Assembly (NCBI RefSeq): GCF_014696435.1
Contig: NZ_JACJQG010000065.1
Span: 1-58,382, forward strand
Length of the DNA: 58,382 nucleotides
DNA from: Calothrix anomala FACHB-343
GTDB taxonomy: Bacteria; Cyanobacteriota; Cyanobacteriia; Cyanobacteriales; Nostocaceae
Reading direction: 5' to 3'
Both the position numbers and the translations under genes were made by a program. Under the pieces are notes generated by a model that had not been told where the DNA came from, made no database searches, and saw only the letters and a program-made list of their open reading frames with translations. Of this stretch, positions 8,670 through 17,913 are shown in pieces; position 1 is the stretch's first letter, and each line of letters opens with the position of its first letter.

Positions 8670-10190
8670 TTACTGCGTCAAAAACTTTAGTTTGTAGATG
8701 CGTTGTCTAAATTGTTCGGCTCTTTGCTGGTTCGGGATTTCTGCTACCAAAGTTTCTATAAGTTGTTTTGATGTTATCTGGGGGTAATTATCTAAAGTAT
8801 CTTTGAGAATTACACTACCAAAAGGCCCAACAAAACTATTTAGTTCTCGCCGACAATTTTCTAAAAATTCCGGATCGCTAATCGCCGGATATATGTCCAA
8901 GAGTTCCTGGGGATTTTGAGAAGTTTGCAGTTTTTTTGGGTTAGGTTCTACAGGAAGGTTAATCCGACTGCTAAATTCTTTTGCTCGTTGAGAATCAGGA
9001 ATTGCCGCAGTTAGCACTTCAATAAATTCCTTTGGTGCTATCTGTGGATTTTCTTGCAAAGTGTGTTTCATCAAAAAACTAGCAAAAGGCCCGACAAAAC
9101 TAGCTAATTCTCTTTGACAATATTCCCAGAATTCTGAGTTGAAAGCAACAGGGGTTTGTGTTGGTAATTTGTTAGTTGCTTCAATCTCTTGTTCAAGGCT
9201 TGGTTTATGTTGATCTAATACAATCAATTCCTCTGGAGATTGATGAGAAATTGCTGTTGGTTTTTGTTGTGGTTGAGAAATATTATTTTGTGTAGTTGGT
9301 GCTGACTGATTATCATTTATGTTATCAGATAATGTAATTGAATTCTTATTCAATGTGACAATAATTTCTCTAGCTGATTGGTAGCGATCGCTTGGCACTT
9401 CTGCCACCATTTTGTCTAGGATGTTAGCGAAATAGTCACTGACTTTGGTATGATAACGCCATTGCCAGCAAAAAGTTCTATCCATCAGCATAGATGGTAT
9501 TTTTCCAGTCAAAAGCACTATTGCACAAACACCAAGTGCGTAGATATCGCTACAAGGATAGCATTTTCCCAAACGCAGTTGTTCTGGTGGCGAATAGCCA
9601 ATTTTTCCCACTATTGAATTGCCAACTGAGTAATGATAATTGGCAGAATTACCAGCGAAAATTTGAGTAATTTTTTCCTTAACTACTCCAAAGTCAATTA
9701 GCACTAGCTGAGATTGGTTCTCAGGAAGCATGATATTTTCTAGGGAAATATCGCGATGAACAATATCGCGATCGTGGATATATTCCAAAACTGGCAATAT
9801 ATTTAATAGCCATGCTTTCACTTCTGCTTCTGAAAATGCCTTTTTTGTGTGAGTGAGACGTTCATGTAAAATTTGGGCAAAATTTTTACCATCAATATAT
9901 TCCTGGACAATAAATAGCCGTTCATTTTCTGTCAACCAAGCTAAAAATTTGGGAACTTGAGGATGTTGAATTTGGTATAAAACTTTTGCTTCGCGCTCAA
10001 ATAGTTCTCTAGATTTACGAATTAGCTCTTCTTTGGAGGTTGTTGGTACAAATTCTTTGACAACGCAAGGTTCACCAAAACGTTGCGTATCAATTGCTAA
10101 ATAGGTTCGACCAAATCCTCCTTGACCAAGAAGTTTCTGAATCAAATAACGATTATTGATTAAAGTGCCTAATTTAATTTCTGGTTTCAT
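8670..10190 (-). CDS. Hanks-type Ser/Thr kinase with duplicated C-terminal domain
   Basis: A 506-residue protein. Kinase motifs: glycine loop GQGGFGRTY (residues 22-30), ATP-binding Lys45 in CVVKEF, catalytic loop HRDISLEN, DFG in DFGVV, and the GYSPPEQ activation segment. The usual HRDxK lysine is replaced by Ser, a form often seen in cyanobacterial kinases of this group. A Gln/Pro/Thr-rich linker leads to two copies of an alpha-helical domain at about 354-410 and 442-500, each with the pattern C-[QR]-R-E-L-x-S-F-V-G-P-F and ending in a QRAxxFxxRI helix. The same domain ends the caspase-like protein 4 kb away. The kinase is on the same strand as the sigma/DUF1822 pair, 389 bp downstream. I infer a signalling partner of that caspase; substrates are unknown. 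Confidence 0.85.
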   Translation of the reverse strand: MKPEIKLGTLINNRYLIQKLLGQGGFGRTYLAIDTQRFGEPCVVKEFVPTTSKEELIRKSRELFEREAKVLYQIQHPQVPKFLAWLTENERLFIVQEYIDGKNFAQILHERLTHTKKAFSEAEVKAWLLNILPVLEYIHDRDIVHRDISLENIMLPENQSQLVLIDFGVVKEKITQIFAGNSANYHYSVGNSIVGKIGYSPPEQLRLGKCYPCSDIYALGVCAIVLLTGKIPSMLMDRTFCWQWRYHTKVSDYFANILDKMVAEVPSDRYQSAREIIVTLNKNSITLSDNINDNQSAPTTQNNISQPQQKPTAISHQSPEELIVLDQHKPSLEQEIEATNKLPTQTPVAFNSEFWEYCQRELASFVGPFASFLMKHTLQENPQIAPKEFIEVLTAAIPDSQRAKEFSSRINLPVEPNPKKLQTSQNPQELLDIYPAISDPEFLENCRRELNSFVGPFGSVILKDTLDNYPQITSKQLIETLVAEIPNQQRAEQFRQRIYKLKFLTQ

Positions 10191-10579
10191 TGCTATATTC
10201 TAATTATTTTATTCATATATTTTTAGATAACTTCGTCATTAATCATACCGCAGTTCAAAAGTTTTAAGTGCTAAAGAACTGTTGGGAGATGTTTGAGATT
10301 ATCGAATTTGAGATTTCAAATTTTGGCTTGAGGAAATTTTCCGGGAAAATCCTAAATCCAAAATTGGGTTACTTTAATTTATACCGTCAAACATGAGCAA
10401 CTTATGCAGAGAACAGGCTGTTAACTGCGTTCCTACCAGAAAATTCATTGTGAGTATATAATAGTATTTGATTTTTAAAATCAGTAAGAGTCTATTTCCT
10501 TCTTGCCTGTTCCCTCCCGACACAAATAATTTCAGCAATTAAATCGGATTAATATATATCAAGTTGGAGTATAGGTATT
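10191..10579. other. Intergenic, no gene seen
   Basis: A 389-bp AT-rich stretch separating the DUF1822 gene from the downstream kinase gene. It contains an imperfect palindrome around GAGGAAATTTTCCGGGAAAA near 10331. The gap suggests the kinase has its own promoter. Confidence 0.45.
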
Positions 10580-11758
10580 TTAAAAAAGCAAGATTTCGCG
10601 TTCAAAGTTTTCTGGAGTCGGTTCTGTCTCCCAAACTAATCCTTCTTGTTCTTCACCTAAAGCAATTTCAATGTAAATACTTTCTACAGCAGTTTTAGCT
10701 TGTACTTGGTTACCATCAAAAGGCTGTAAATCTTCTGTCAAAATTCTCAATTTAAATCCGCTGGGAATCATCTGTCCCCTAGTTGCATTTCGCAGTTCAA
10801 AGCGCCATACTCGATTTTCAATGTTACTTTTAGGCTGGACGCGCAATTCGTATTGTTGTCCAGCAATGGTTATTTTGCGTACTAAAGTTGGTAATGTGAA
10901 TGCTGGCGCGGAACTCCTAGCACCAGCATAATTGATTTGTGAATCGATACTAGCCCAACCAAATTTTTGAGCAAAATCGGATACACCTGTTTGCAACCAT
11001 TGGGAAATCGACCATTGTTGTTGTTGTCCTTGGCGTTGTTCATACAATCGCTGTCTCCAACCGCCATGTTCTAAGATTGCTCCCCAGGTGGAAAAGGGTA
11101 CTGCTAAACGTGGTAAAATTAATTCTGGATTTCCTAGTCGTTGCAGTAAGTTTTGCACTTGAGCGATCGCTAATTCTGGTAACGGTGCAATTTCCTCAGG
11201 ACGGGTTGCTTCGTCTGGACAGATTTGACTCGCCATCCATAAGATATTCAGGTGAGAAATCAAATCTGCACCATCTAAACAATAGGCGCGATCGCTTGCA
11301 TCGTAACTACCCATACTTTTCAAGAGAATTTGGGTAGTGTATCCCCAAATGCGGATATAACCCTCTTCTACGTTAACTTGTACTGCTAGATAATAATCTG
11401 CTGTCCAACTGGGAATATCCACCCACTCTTGGGGAACGCGCAGTTCGCTTAAATCCATTGCTTCCGATGGAATTAAGACTAAGCGTTTACCTTCCCAAGA
11501 AATCCCTACGCCGTTGACTACTTCCCAAATGCTGGGTAAAGTAGCAAGATTTGGAAAAACAGCCGCATTGGGAGCATATTCTGTTTGTAGCCACGGTAAA
11601 AAGGTATTTAAGCTCAAGCGGTTAAGATATGCTATCCAACACCGATTATTGCTAGAAAATCCTTGACTTTGCTGCCAAATTTGGTTTTGTTCGGCTTCGG
11701 GAATTTCTAACCACAAATGTGTAGGGTTGATTAAATTGACTGTGCTGGAATCAAACAT
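10580..11758 (-). CDS. DUF1822 family protein
   Basis: A 392-residue soluble protein of the cyanobacterial DUF1822 family. The recognisable features are the NPTHLWLEIPEAEQNQIW start, the WIAYLNRLSLNTFLPWL block in which a short helix ends in LPWL, and the strand pattern ELRVPQEWVDIPSWTADYYLAVQV. Genes of this family are commonly found directly after a sigma-70-like gene, as here (20 bp after the sigma stop). The molecular function is not established. The C-terminal half contains a beta-rich region (about 285-390). No catalytic motif, signal peptide or membrane helix is visible. It is probably cotranscribed with the sigma factor and may act with the kinase and the caspase-like protein nearby. 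Confidence 0.8.
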   Translation of the reverse strand: MFDSSTVNLINPTHLWLEIPEAEQNQIWQQSQGFSSNNRCWIAYLNRLSLNTFLPWLQTEYAPNAAVFPNLATLPSIWEVVNGVGISWEGKRLVLIPSEAMDLSELRVPQEWVDIPSWTADYYLAVQVNVEEGYIRIWGYTTQILLKSMGSYDASDRAYCLDGADLISHLNILWMASQICPDEATRPEEIAPLPELAIAQVQNLLQRLGNPELILPRLAVPFSTWGAILEHGGWRQRLYEQRQGQQQQWSISQWLQTGVSDFAQKFGWASIDSQINYAGARSSAPAFTLPTLVRKITIAGQQYELRVQPKSNIENRVWRFELRNATRGQMIPSGFKLRILTEDLQPFDGNQVQAKTAVESIYIEIALGEEQEGLVWETEPTPENFEREILLF

Positions 11759-11778
11759 TTTAATTTATACTACTCCAA

Positions 11779-12975
11779 CTAAGATGAGGAAGGATGATAG
11801 TAAGCTTTTAACCATTCCTCTAAAACTGTGCTGATATAGTTAAGTAGCAGCGAGTTTAGAGAAATATGCAGTGATTCCTTGCTCCAGTTGGCAAGTTTGA
11901 GTATTAATGAGTCTTTGGCTTTGCTGAGTCTGCGAGAAATTGTATATTGTTTAATTCCCAACTGTTTGGCAATCTGTTGTTGAGTTAAATCTTGGCTGTA
12001 ATAAAGTTCGATAATCTTTTTTGCTTCCTCATCTAGCTCGTTCAAGGCGGCGATTAACACATTGCTGATGAGAGATTGCTGTGACTTTCGCTCCTGCAAT
12101 TCTTCTTGAGCAATAATTTCCGTCATTAAGGAATCTTGCTTAAGTTGTGGTAATATATCTTGATACTCGCCTGAATCGTCATCATTTCTGGACGCATTCA
12201 AAGAGGCCATGCTGGGGTAAAAATAATCTCGTACTGCTTTGGCACTAGCAACCAGCCATTTTTCCATCGTTTGCCCATCGCACTCTGGCCCTGGTGGGGA
12301 AAGTTGGGTGTGACGTTCCGAATTGTAAAGCCGGGCGATCGCCATCCATGTCGAGTCATCTGGCTTTGACAGTTGACGAGTACCTGTAGGGTGCTGTGGC
12401 GCATAGATTGCTTGGTAGCATTTCCAAGCTAATACGTAGCGTTGTATTGTTTCTGCACTCAGTCCCACATTTTGTAAAGACTCCACCAGACGCTTTTGAG
12501 TTAGTTTGCGTAACAATCGCCAGTTAGTACTAATATCAATTTCATTGCGCGATCGCAACATTTCCTTGATTTCGTTGCTGAAAATCGTACTCGCATAATT
12601 ATTCAAATTAAACCCCATGTTGGGTTTAAATCCTTTCAAAATCTTATCTACACGAGTGATGACCATTTGAAAACAGTCAGACACTGTGTATTGAGTAGCA
12701 GAAAGATTACTAATTATTTTGTCAGCAGACCAATAACAGGTTTCTTGTAAATAAGCCGAGAAATGTTCTCTCGCCAAACCTTCCGGCTGATTTTGCCACA
12801 GTTTATACCAATAACTTATCCAAAAATTCTCTGAATGTTCTGGCTGTGATAAACTTGCCTGACACTTGAGTAGATTTCGCCTTAGTTTAGCATCAACTGC
12901 CCAACCAATCACCCTGTCAGCATCTAATTGTAAAAAAGTTGTAAATAATTCAGTGATACTTTGACGAGTTCGCAT
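11779..12975 (-). CDS. Sigma-70-like factor of the DUF1822-linked type
   Basis: A 398-residue protein. The clearest part is a C-terminal sigma region 4 helix-turn-helix (about residues 305-350): LNELDEEAKKIIELYYSQDL followed by QQIAKQLGIKQYTISRRLSKAK. The N-terminal two thirds is long and diverged from group 1-3 sigma factors, with a region that may match region 2 around FNLNNYASTIFSNEIK. Cyanobacterial annotation usually calls such proteins sigma-70 family factors. It should direct transcription of a small target set, possibly including this locus. The gene is the first of the sigma-DUF1822 pair on the minus strand, and its promoter lies in the 1.1-kb gap that also precedes the divergent caspase gene. 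Whether it binds core polymerase is unproved. Confidence 0.72.
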   Translation of the reverse strand: MRTRQSITELFTTFLQLDADRVIGWAVDAKLRRNLLKCQASLSQPEHSENFWISYWYKLWQNQPEGLAREHFSAYLQETCYWSADKIISNLSATQYTVSDCFQMVITRVDKILKGFKPNMGFNLNNYASTIFSNEIKEMLRSRNEIDISTNWRLLRKLTQKRLVESLQNVGLSAETIQRYVLAWKCYQAIYAPQHPTGTRQLSKPDDSTWMAIARLYNSERHTQLSPPGPECDGQTMEKWLVASAKAVRDYFYPSMASLNASRNDDDSGEYQDILPQLKQDSLMTEIIAQEELQERKSQQSLISNVLIAALNELDEEAKKIIELYYSQDLTQQQIAKQLGIKQYTISRRLSKAKDSLILKLANWSKESLHISLNSLLLNYISTVLEEWLKAYYHPSSS

Positions 12976-14103
12976 AAAAGTTACTACTCATTTTGGCATC
13001 AGTCTTCAGTTATAAATTAGAATTTATGGTTTCGCAAAAATAATTTTATGACAAGTTACCCATAAGTAGAAATTTGCTCTATCATTGATAAACGTTAATA
13101 ATTTTAATTTAAATTAAACATTAATAAACATAAATCTCACTCATAATACCATCAATTTCCCAAATCAGAGTACAAGATATCGATTACTGTGGGATAGTGG
13201 GTGAAATTATTGTCAGCGATCGCTATTTGAACTTCAAGAATATTCATATAGCTGAAATCTAGAGCTTGCTAGGCTCAACAAATATAACTACCCTTAAATT
13301 TTCTTACTTAACCTTAACTCAGTTTGTGAACGGGAGATTTTTGGACATCAAACTCCTTAAGTTATCAACATTTCACTTTCTCTGTGCAACAGGCAAACTA
13401 GTAATAACAGCGATGGCTGTGGATTTGGTTATGGACAAATTTAGCTTTTTTGGAGTTACCTTATGTTTGGTCATGTTACCTCCCAAGGAGAGAATTGGCG
13501 AATGCTAAAGTCATATTTAAAACATATTTGCTGACAAAAATACGCAAGAAGAGCGATCGCTCAACAGGCTAGTACCGCCGTGAATTCAAAATTCAAAATT
13601 CAAAATTCAAAATGAATACAGCATAGGTGTTTCATTGATTAGGAATGGGTGGTTTATTTCCGCCGACTTGTACTAGTGCATAAACTTTGCACCTTCATCG
13701 TTATAAAGCATTAGCAGCCAAAATACAAGTAAAATGACTTAGTTACAGCAATTTAGCCAAAAAAGCAACGGCACTTGAGGATCTGATAATATTTGAGAGA
13801 ATTGAGAGTCAGAAATTTCATTTTCGCGGTAGTTGAGCGAAGCCGAAGCTGACTTAGCGCATAGGCGAAATGTCAATATCCTGGATGGTGAGATATGATG
13901 CTGAGACTGTTAGGCAGCAAAAATACAAGATTTTGCGATCGCACTATCGCCACTTGGATTTTAATACATGAATAGCAAATTTTTGCTATAAAAAGTAAAA
14001 GATAAAGTAATTTTTTACAGTAACTCCTTTTGAGAGTTTTTGACTGGATTATAACTCAAAGAAGCTAATTAAAAACAGTAATTTTAGGATAAAACTAGTA
14101 AAG
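12976..14103. other. 1.1-kb divergent intergenic region without a supported gene
   Basis: Lies between the sigma-like gene and the divergent caspase gene. An 80-codon frame at 13266-13508 has no family resemblance and no good start signal, so I do not call it. Several HIP1 octamers are present (for example near 13218 and 13554), and a heptamer tandem repeat lies at 13582-13613. The regulatory regions for both flanking operons must be here. Confidence 0.5.
13582..13613. repeat. Short tandem repeat (ATTCAAA)n
   Basis: About four and a half copies of the 7-base unit ATTCAAA. Heptameric repeats of this type are a known feature of heterocystous cyanobacterial genomes. The same unit recurs at 16350, at 22760, and in complement at 42349 and 44671. 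Confidence 0.85.
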
Positions 14104-16338
14104 ATGTCTCCAATAGCAGTTGGTTCTAGTTATTCAAATAATACATTAAAAACGGGAGAAGCCAAGCTCTGGATTTTATTAGTTGGTGTTAACGAATACC
14201 AAGATTCTGGCTTACCTTCTTTGCGTTACCCAGCTGTGGATTGCCAAGGGTTAAAAGAAGCACTAGTAAAAGCCACAAAGGGATTTCCTAATAAAGAAGT
14301 AATAATTCATCATGATTTTGCGGCACAATCCCCGACCTTGGAAACAATTCGTAGTAGCTTGCAAAGAATTGTCTCGCAAACTCAATCCCAGGACTCGATC
14401 CTGTTATATTTTTCTGGACATGGAATGTTAGATCCTCATACTCAGCAAGCTGTACTTTGTTTAGCAGATACCCGCAAAGATGACCTGCTGTCTACAGGGT
14501 TGGGTTTGCAAGAATTATTACAGATGTTAGAGGTGACAGCAGCAAATCAGCAAATAGTTTGTTTAGACACCTGTCATAGTGGAGACTTCAAGTTATTAGG
14601 AGGAAACGCCGGTAGTGCTAGAGACGGAAATATCCCCGAGAATTTATTTAATTCTGCACCAACCTTGATGAAGGTGTTACAACAACGAGCCTCAAAAAGT
14701 AAAGGATTTTGCGCCTTATTATCTTGCGATCAAGGACAACAATCTTGGGAATTTCCCGAACTAGGACATGGTTTATTTACTTACTACTTAATGCAGGGCT
14801 TATTAGGTGAAGCTGCTGACTCCCAGGGTATCATCGAAGCCGACGGTCTTTACAAATATGTTTATCGTCAGACGCTGCAATATATTGATAAATTAAATCA
14901 TCAACTGCGTCTGATTAATCAGCAAAAGCTCGATCGCGGTGACAGTAAACTTCATCCTGAATATCCTTTGCAAACACCCAAACGAATTGTGGAAGGTGTG
15001 GGAGAATTAATTTTAGGATTCAAACCTGATGCAGTTGAATCTCACAAACAGCGACGAGCGCTAGTCATCGATGGATTTGCAAACAAGAAAACTACAACAG
15101 ACTTGAGTCGCCTATTTGCTGGATCTGGTAACTTTGAGGTAGAGTTGTTTCCTCAACAAGGTCAATCTTGGTCAGAAATCAGACGAACAATCCAAGAATT
15201 TCTACATAAGGGCGATCAATCCACAACTCAATCTGTTTCCCATCTAGGAACAATCAAAAATACACCAACCTCCTTATTATACTTACGGGGACACATCGAG
15301 GAAATCGAAGACGGGGAAGCATGGTTAGTTTTAGGCGATGGAATGCGTCTGAGTCGCTCTTGGCTAAGACACGAGTTACGACGCGCTACAAAGTCTCAAC
15401 AAATAATTATTCTGGATTGTCCTGAAGCTACTACCCTGAACAATTGGATAGAAGATTTGCATAGCGGTACAGAACAAGGACAATGTATAATTGCTGGTGC
15501 TTCTATAGCCCAAGCTCCAGAACTATTTTCGCAAACCCTTCTCGAAACACTGAGCGCCGCTAACCCCCAAGCTGGGTTACCAATTGCTAAATGGATTACT
15601 CAATTACAAACCGCATTACCAGCAAAAGGTGTTAAACTTGATGTCTGTTTATCAGCTACACAAGCAGTAATTGATATTTTACCGGGTAATATTAATATAG
15701 TTTTTCAACAACTAAACGAAGTAGCATTAAACGCAGAAAAACAACAAGAAGAGCAGAAAAATTTACTTTCCCCAGACGTTAACAATTTACCAACAGTAGA
15801 ATTTCCTTATCTACCTTCATCCCAGTCATTGATAGAACAGCCTGTCTCTGTTACTGCGCCTATTACTGCTGATTATGTAACGGAAGCACCACCGCAATTA
15901 AACTTCCAGCTAGACTCACAACAGTATTCTCAAATCGAATATTTGCTGAAGCTATCAGTAGGTTCGATTGCGCCTGCAATTTTAAAAAAGACTTTAAAAA
16001 AAGCTACTAACTCTCAAGAGTTAGTAGGAAAATTAACCACGCACTTGTTACCTGAAAAGCAACAAAGTTTTCAGCAACAAGCAATAGCTATTTTAGAACA
16101 ATCGACTGTTGAATCTCAAAGCAAGTCAGATAATTCCTCAAGAATTTCTCCCGAATTTATCAGTAAATGCGAGCGCGAGTTAGCTTATGCAGTAGGGCCA
16201 ATTGCTAGGTTTGTAGTTCAAGATATTTTGAAATCTTACCCGCAAATTTCTTTACTAGAATTTGTCAAGAAATTATCAGCAGGAATTCGCGATCCACAAA
16301 AGGCTTTAGAGTTTGAAAATCGGATTCTGGGTAACTGA
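14104..16338 (+). CDS. Caspase-like (C14) protein with second degenerate caspase fold
   Basis: A 744-residue protein. The N-terminal caspase p20-like domain (about 20-290) has the catalytic pair: His106 in LYFSGHGM and Cys157 in CLDTCHSGDF. Residues about 315-475 repeat the same fold pattern in weaker form: a strand RRALVIDGF, then LLYLRGHIEE where RGH replaces SGH, then IIILDCPEA where Cys is displaced and the HSG is lost. This second unit is probably not catalytic. After a Gln/Pro-rich linker come two copies (608-666, 685-741) of the helical VGPIA/VGSIA domain that also ends the kinase at 8670-10190. Bacterial caspase homologues are proteases tied to signalling or cell death. It is divergent from the sigma/DUF1822/kinase set. 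Its target and trigger are unknown. Confidence 0.85.
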   Translation: MSPIAVGSSYSNNTLKTGEAKLWILLVGVNEYQDSGLPSLRYPAVDCQGLKEALVKATKGFPNKEVIIHHDFAAQSPTLETIRSSLQRIVSQTQSQDSILLYFSGHGMLDPHTQQAVLCLADTRKDDLLSTGLGLQELLQMLEVTAANQQIVCLDTCHSGDFKLLGGNAGSARDGNIPENLFNSAPTLMKVLQQRASKSKGFCALLSCDQGQQSWEFPELGHGLFTYYLMQGLLGEAADSQGIIEADGLYKYVYRQTLQYIDKLNHQLRLINQQKLDRGDSKLHPEYPLQTPKRIVEGVGELILGFKPDAVESHKQRRALVIDGFANKKTTTDLSRLFAGSGNFEVELFPQQGQSWSEIRRTIQEFLHKGDQSTTQSVSHLGTIKNTPTSLLYLRGHIEEIEDGEAWLVLGDGMRLSRSWLRHELRRATKSQQIIILDCPEATTLNNWIEDLHSGTEQGQCIIAGASIAQAPELFSQTLLETLSAANPQAGLPIAKWITQLQTALPAKGVKLDVCLSATQAVIDILPGNINIVFQQLNEVALNAEKQQEEQKNLLSPDVNNLPTVEFPYLPSSQSLIEQPVSVTAPITADYVTEAPPQLNFQLDSQQYSQIEYLLKLSVGSIAPAILKKTLKKATNSQELVGKLTTHLLPEKQQSFQQQAIAILEQSTVESQSKSDNSSRISPEFISKCERELAYAVGPIARFVVQDILKSYPQISLLEFVKKLSAGIRDPQKALEFENRILGN

Positions 16339-16343
16339 AAATA

Positions 16344-16445
16344 ATACCAATTCAAAATTCAAAATTCAAAATTCAAAATTAAGAATCCAGACAGAACAAG
16401 GCGTTGAGGTTGTGTATCTGTCGCATTCTTTTTTCAAATTGGTAT
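16344..16445. repeat. MITE-like repeat, family B (ends ATACCAATT), with (ATTCAAA)n
   Basis: About 100 bp bounded by ATACCAATT and its complement AATTGGTAT. The left part is a tandem ATTCAAA heptamer repeat. A second copy with the same ends and layout is at 22754-22842. Confidence 0.7.
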
Positions 16446-16493
16446 AAGTTAGTCAGGAGGATATTCTGGCTAGGCGATCGCTTGCATTAAATT

Positions 16494-17399
16494 TTATTTA
16501 ATATTGGTATTGTTGTTTAACATATCCAGAGCAATTTCTAAACTATACTTCATCCGGTTAAAAGCTTCTGCTAACATTCCGATTTCATCTTTATCTTGTT
16601 TACCAAAACTCGCTTCCATATCGCCAATGCTCACTTTTTCTGCTACATTCGCGATACTTTTGATTCGCTGTATTACTGTCTTTTTAATTAAAAAATTAAT
16701 AATTATAACGATGACTATAAAAATAATTACTAACATTCCTAATATTAAGTAAGAAGACCGTTGAGCAGTTTTAAAAATTTCCTCAGCCGGAACATAGACC
16801 ATTTGAGCAGCAACAATTTCATGTAGCTTCCACCCAAAACCATTTTCTCTTCCATAGGCTGTTATTTGACTTTTAGGAGCCGCTTCCGGCGTGCTATGAC
16901 AACGTAAACAACTTTCTTGATTGACTATAAAAGGTCGAGCAGTATAAAATATTTTCTCTCCAGATGTATTAATAAACCCAGATAACTCTTGGTCTTTTTT
17001 GTCTGGCTGCTGACGAAATTTTTTAAGAATATCGGCTTCAAAATCATCCGCTTTATCTCGGAAATTGGTTGGATTTAGCGCTGCATCTTTATAGCTAAAA
17101 GCTAGAAAATTAGGATTGTTTTTGCGGTAAATTTCTACCATTTCTCTCACAGAAAATGTTGGTATAGATTCTGGGATAAACACTTCTTGAGTTTCAACTT
17201 TTGGTAACAATAAAGGTTGTACGCGATCGTTGGTATATTGTCGCAGCGAGTTGGCAATTTGCATGATCACTACTGCTTTCGAGGACACCTCTTTTTCTGC
17301 GTTGTGTTCCAGGACTTGTGATAAAGCAGTACCGCTAATTAAAATGCCACCGATAAACACTACGATCAAAATTAAATTAACTTTTGTTCCTATCTTCAT
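16494..17399 (-). CDS. Membrane sensor with c-haem (Tll0287/DUF3365-like) and HAMP domains
   Basis: A 301-residue protein. It starts with a transmembrane helix (KVNLILIVVFIGGILISG), followed by a periplasmic domain of about 180 residues of the Tll0287-like/DUF3365 type carrying a single c-type haem motif CLRCH near residue 160. A second transmembrane helix (LILGMLVIIFIVIVIIINFL) and a HAMP linker (KRIKSIANVAEKVSIGDMEA and following) come next. The chain ends about 15 residues after the HAMP region, so there is no kinase, cyclase or methyl-accepting domain. Proteins of this layout are thought to sense redox state or gases. It may act on a separate partner through its HAMP domain. A PhnD-like binding lipoprotein is encoded divergently about 510 bp away and could share the stimulus. 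Confidence 0.82.
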   Translation of the reverse strand: MKIGTKVNLILIVVFIGGILISGTALSQVLEHNAEKEVSSKAVVIMQIANSLRQYTNDRVQPLLLPKVETQEVFIPESIPTFSVREMVEIYRKNNPNFLAFSYKDAALNPTNFRDKADDFEADILKKFRQQPDKKDQELSGFINTSGEKIFYTARPFIVNQESCLRCHSTPEAAPKSQITAYGRENGFGWKLHEIVAAQMVYVPAEEIFKTAQRSSYLILGMLVIIFIVIVIIINFLIKKTVIQRIKSIANVAEKVSIGDMEASFGKQDKDEIGMLAEAFNRMKYSLEIALDMLNNNTNIK

Positions 17400-17913
17400 G
17401 GGTGTACTTACTGTTTAATCGTCTATACTATACAGCCAAACATAACAATACATTAAAATATATTAGATTATATTAAAAATATATTTTTTATTTTGCTTAA
17501 ATGTCCGCTAATGCGTTTTTATTGTTACTGTGGTAATCTAATTTTATCCTCTATTTGGGCATTTTACATCAATTTTGGCTATTGTTAACGTATTATTTTT
17601 GACATTTAATCATCAAATTAACCGATGTATTAAGTAGGGTTTTTCTGCCTCGATATGTATATTGGTTGTCAACCATCTGCATTTTCGATTCTGGCAGTTG
17701 CTCTTTCATCTCACGTTTTCTCAGTAAATTCTATGATTAAAATTAACTATTTATACTTCAATCATGTCATGTTCCCTCTTCTGAGATTATCTGCGCCTCC
17801 CTTTGTGCAGCACCTATTAAGAATTGCTGTAGGTATTATTTTACAGGCTAAAAGAGTAAGATGATTGTTAGACAGTCAAAAGCTATCCTTATACAAAATA
17901 ATAGAATCTATTG
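17400..17913. other. Divergent AT-rich intergenic region
   Basis: About 510 bp between the haem-HAMP sensor and the PhnD-like lipoprotein gene, including a very AT-rich stretch at 17440-17500. A 69-codon frame at 17655-17864 shows no family features and is not called. Promoters for both divergent genes should lie here. Confidence 0.5.

Noticed and set aside
13266-13508. 80-codon gene in the sigma-caspase gap
   Set aside because: No ribosome site, family resemblance or gene-like context; likely chance.
17655-17864. 69-codon gene upstream of the PhnD-like gene
   Set aside because: Composition is unlike its neighbours and no motif is visible.
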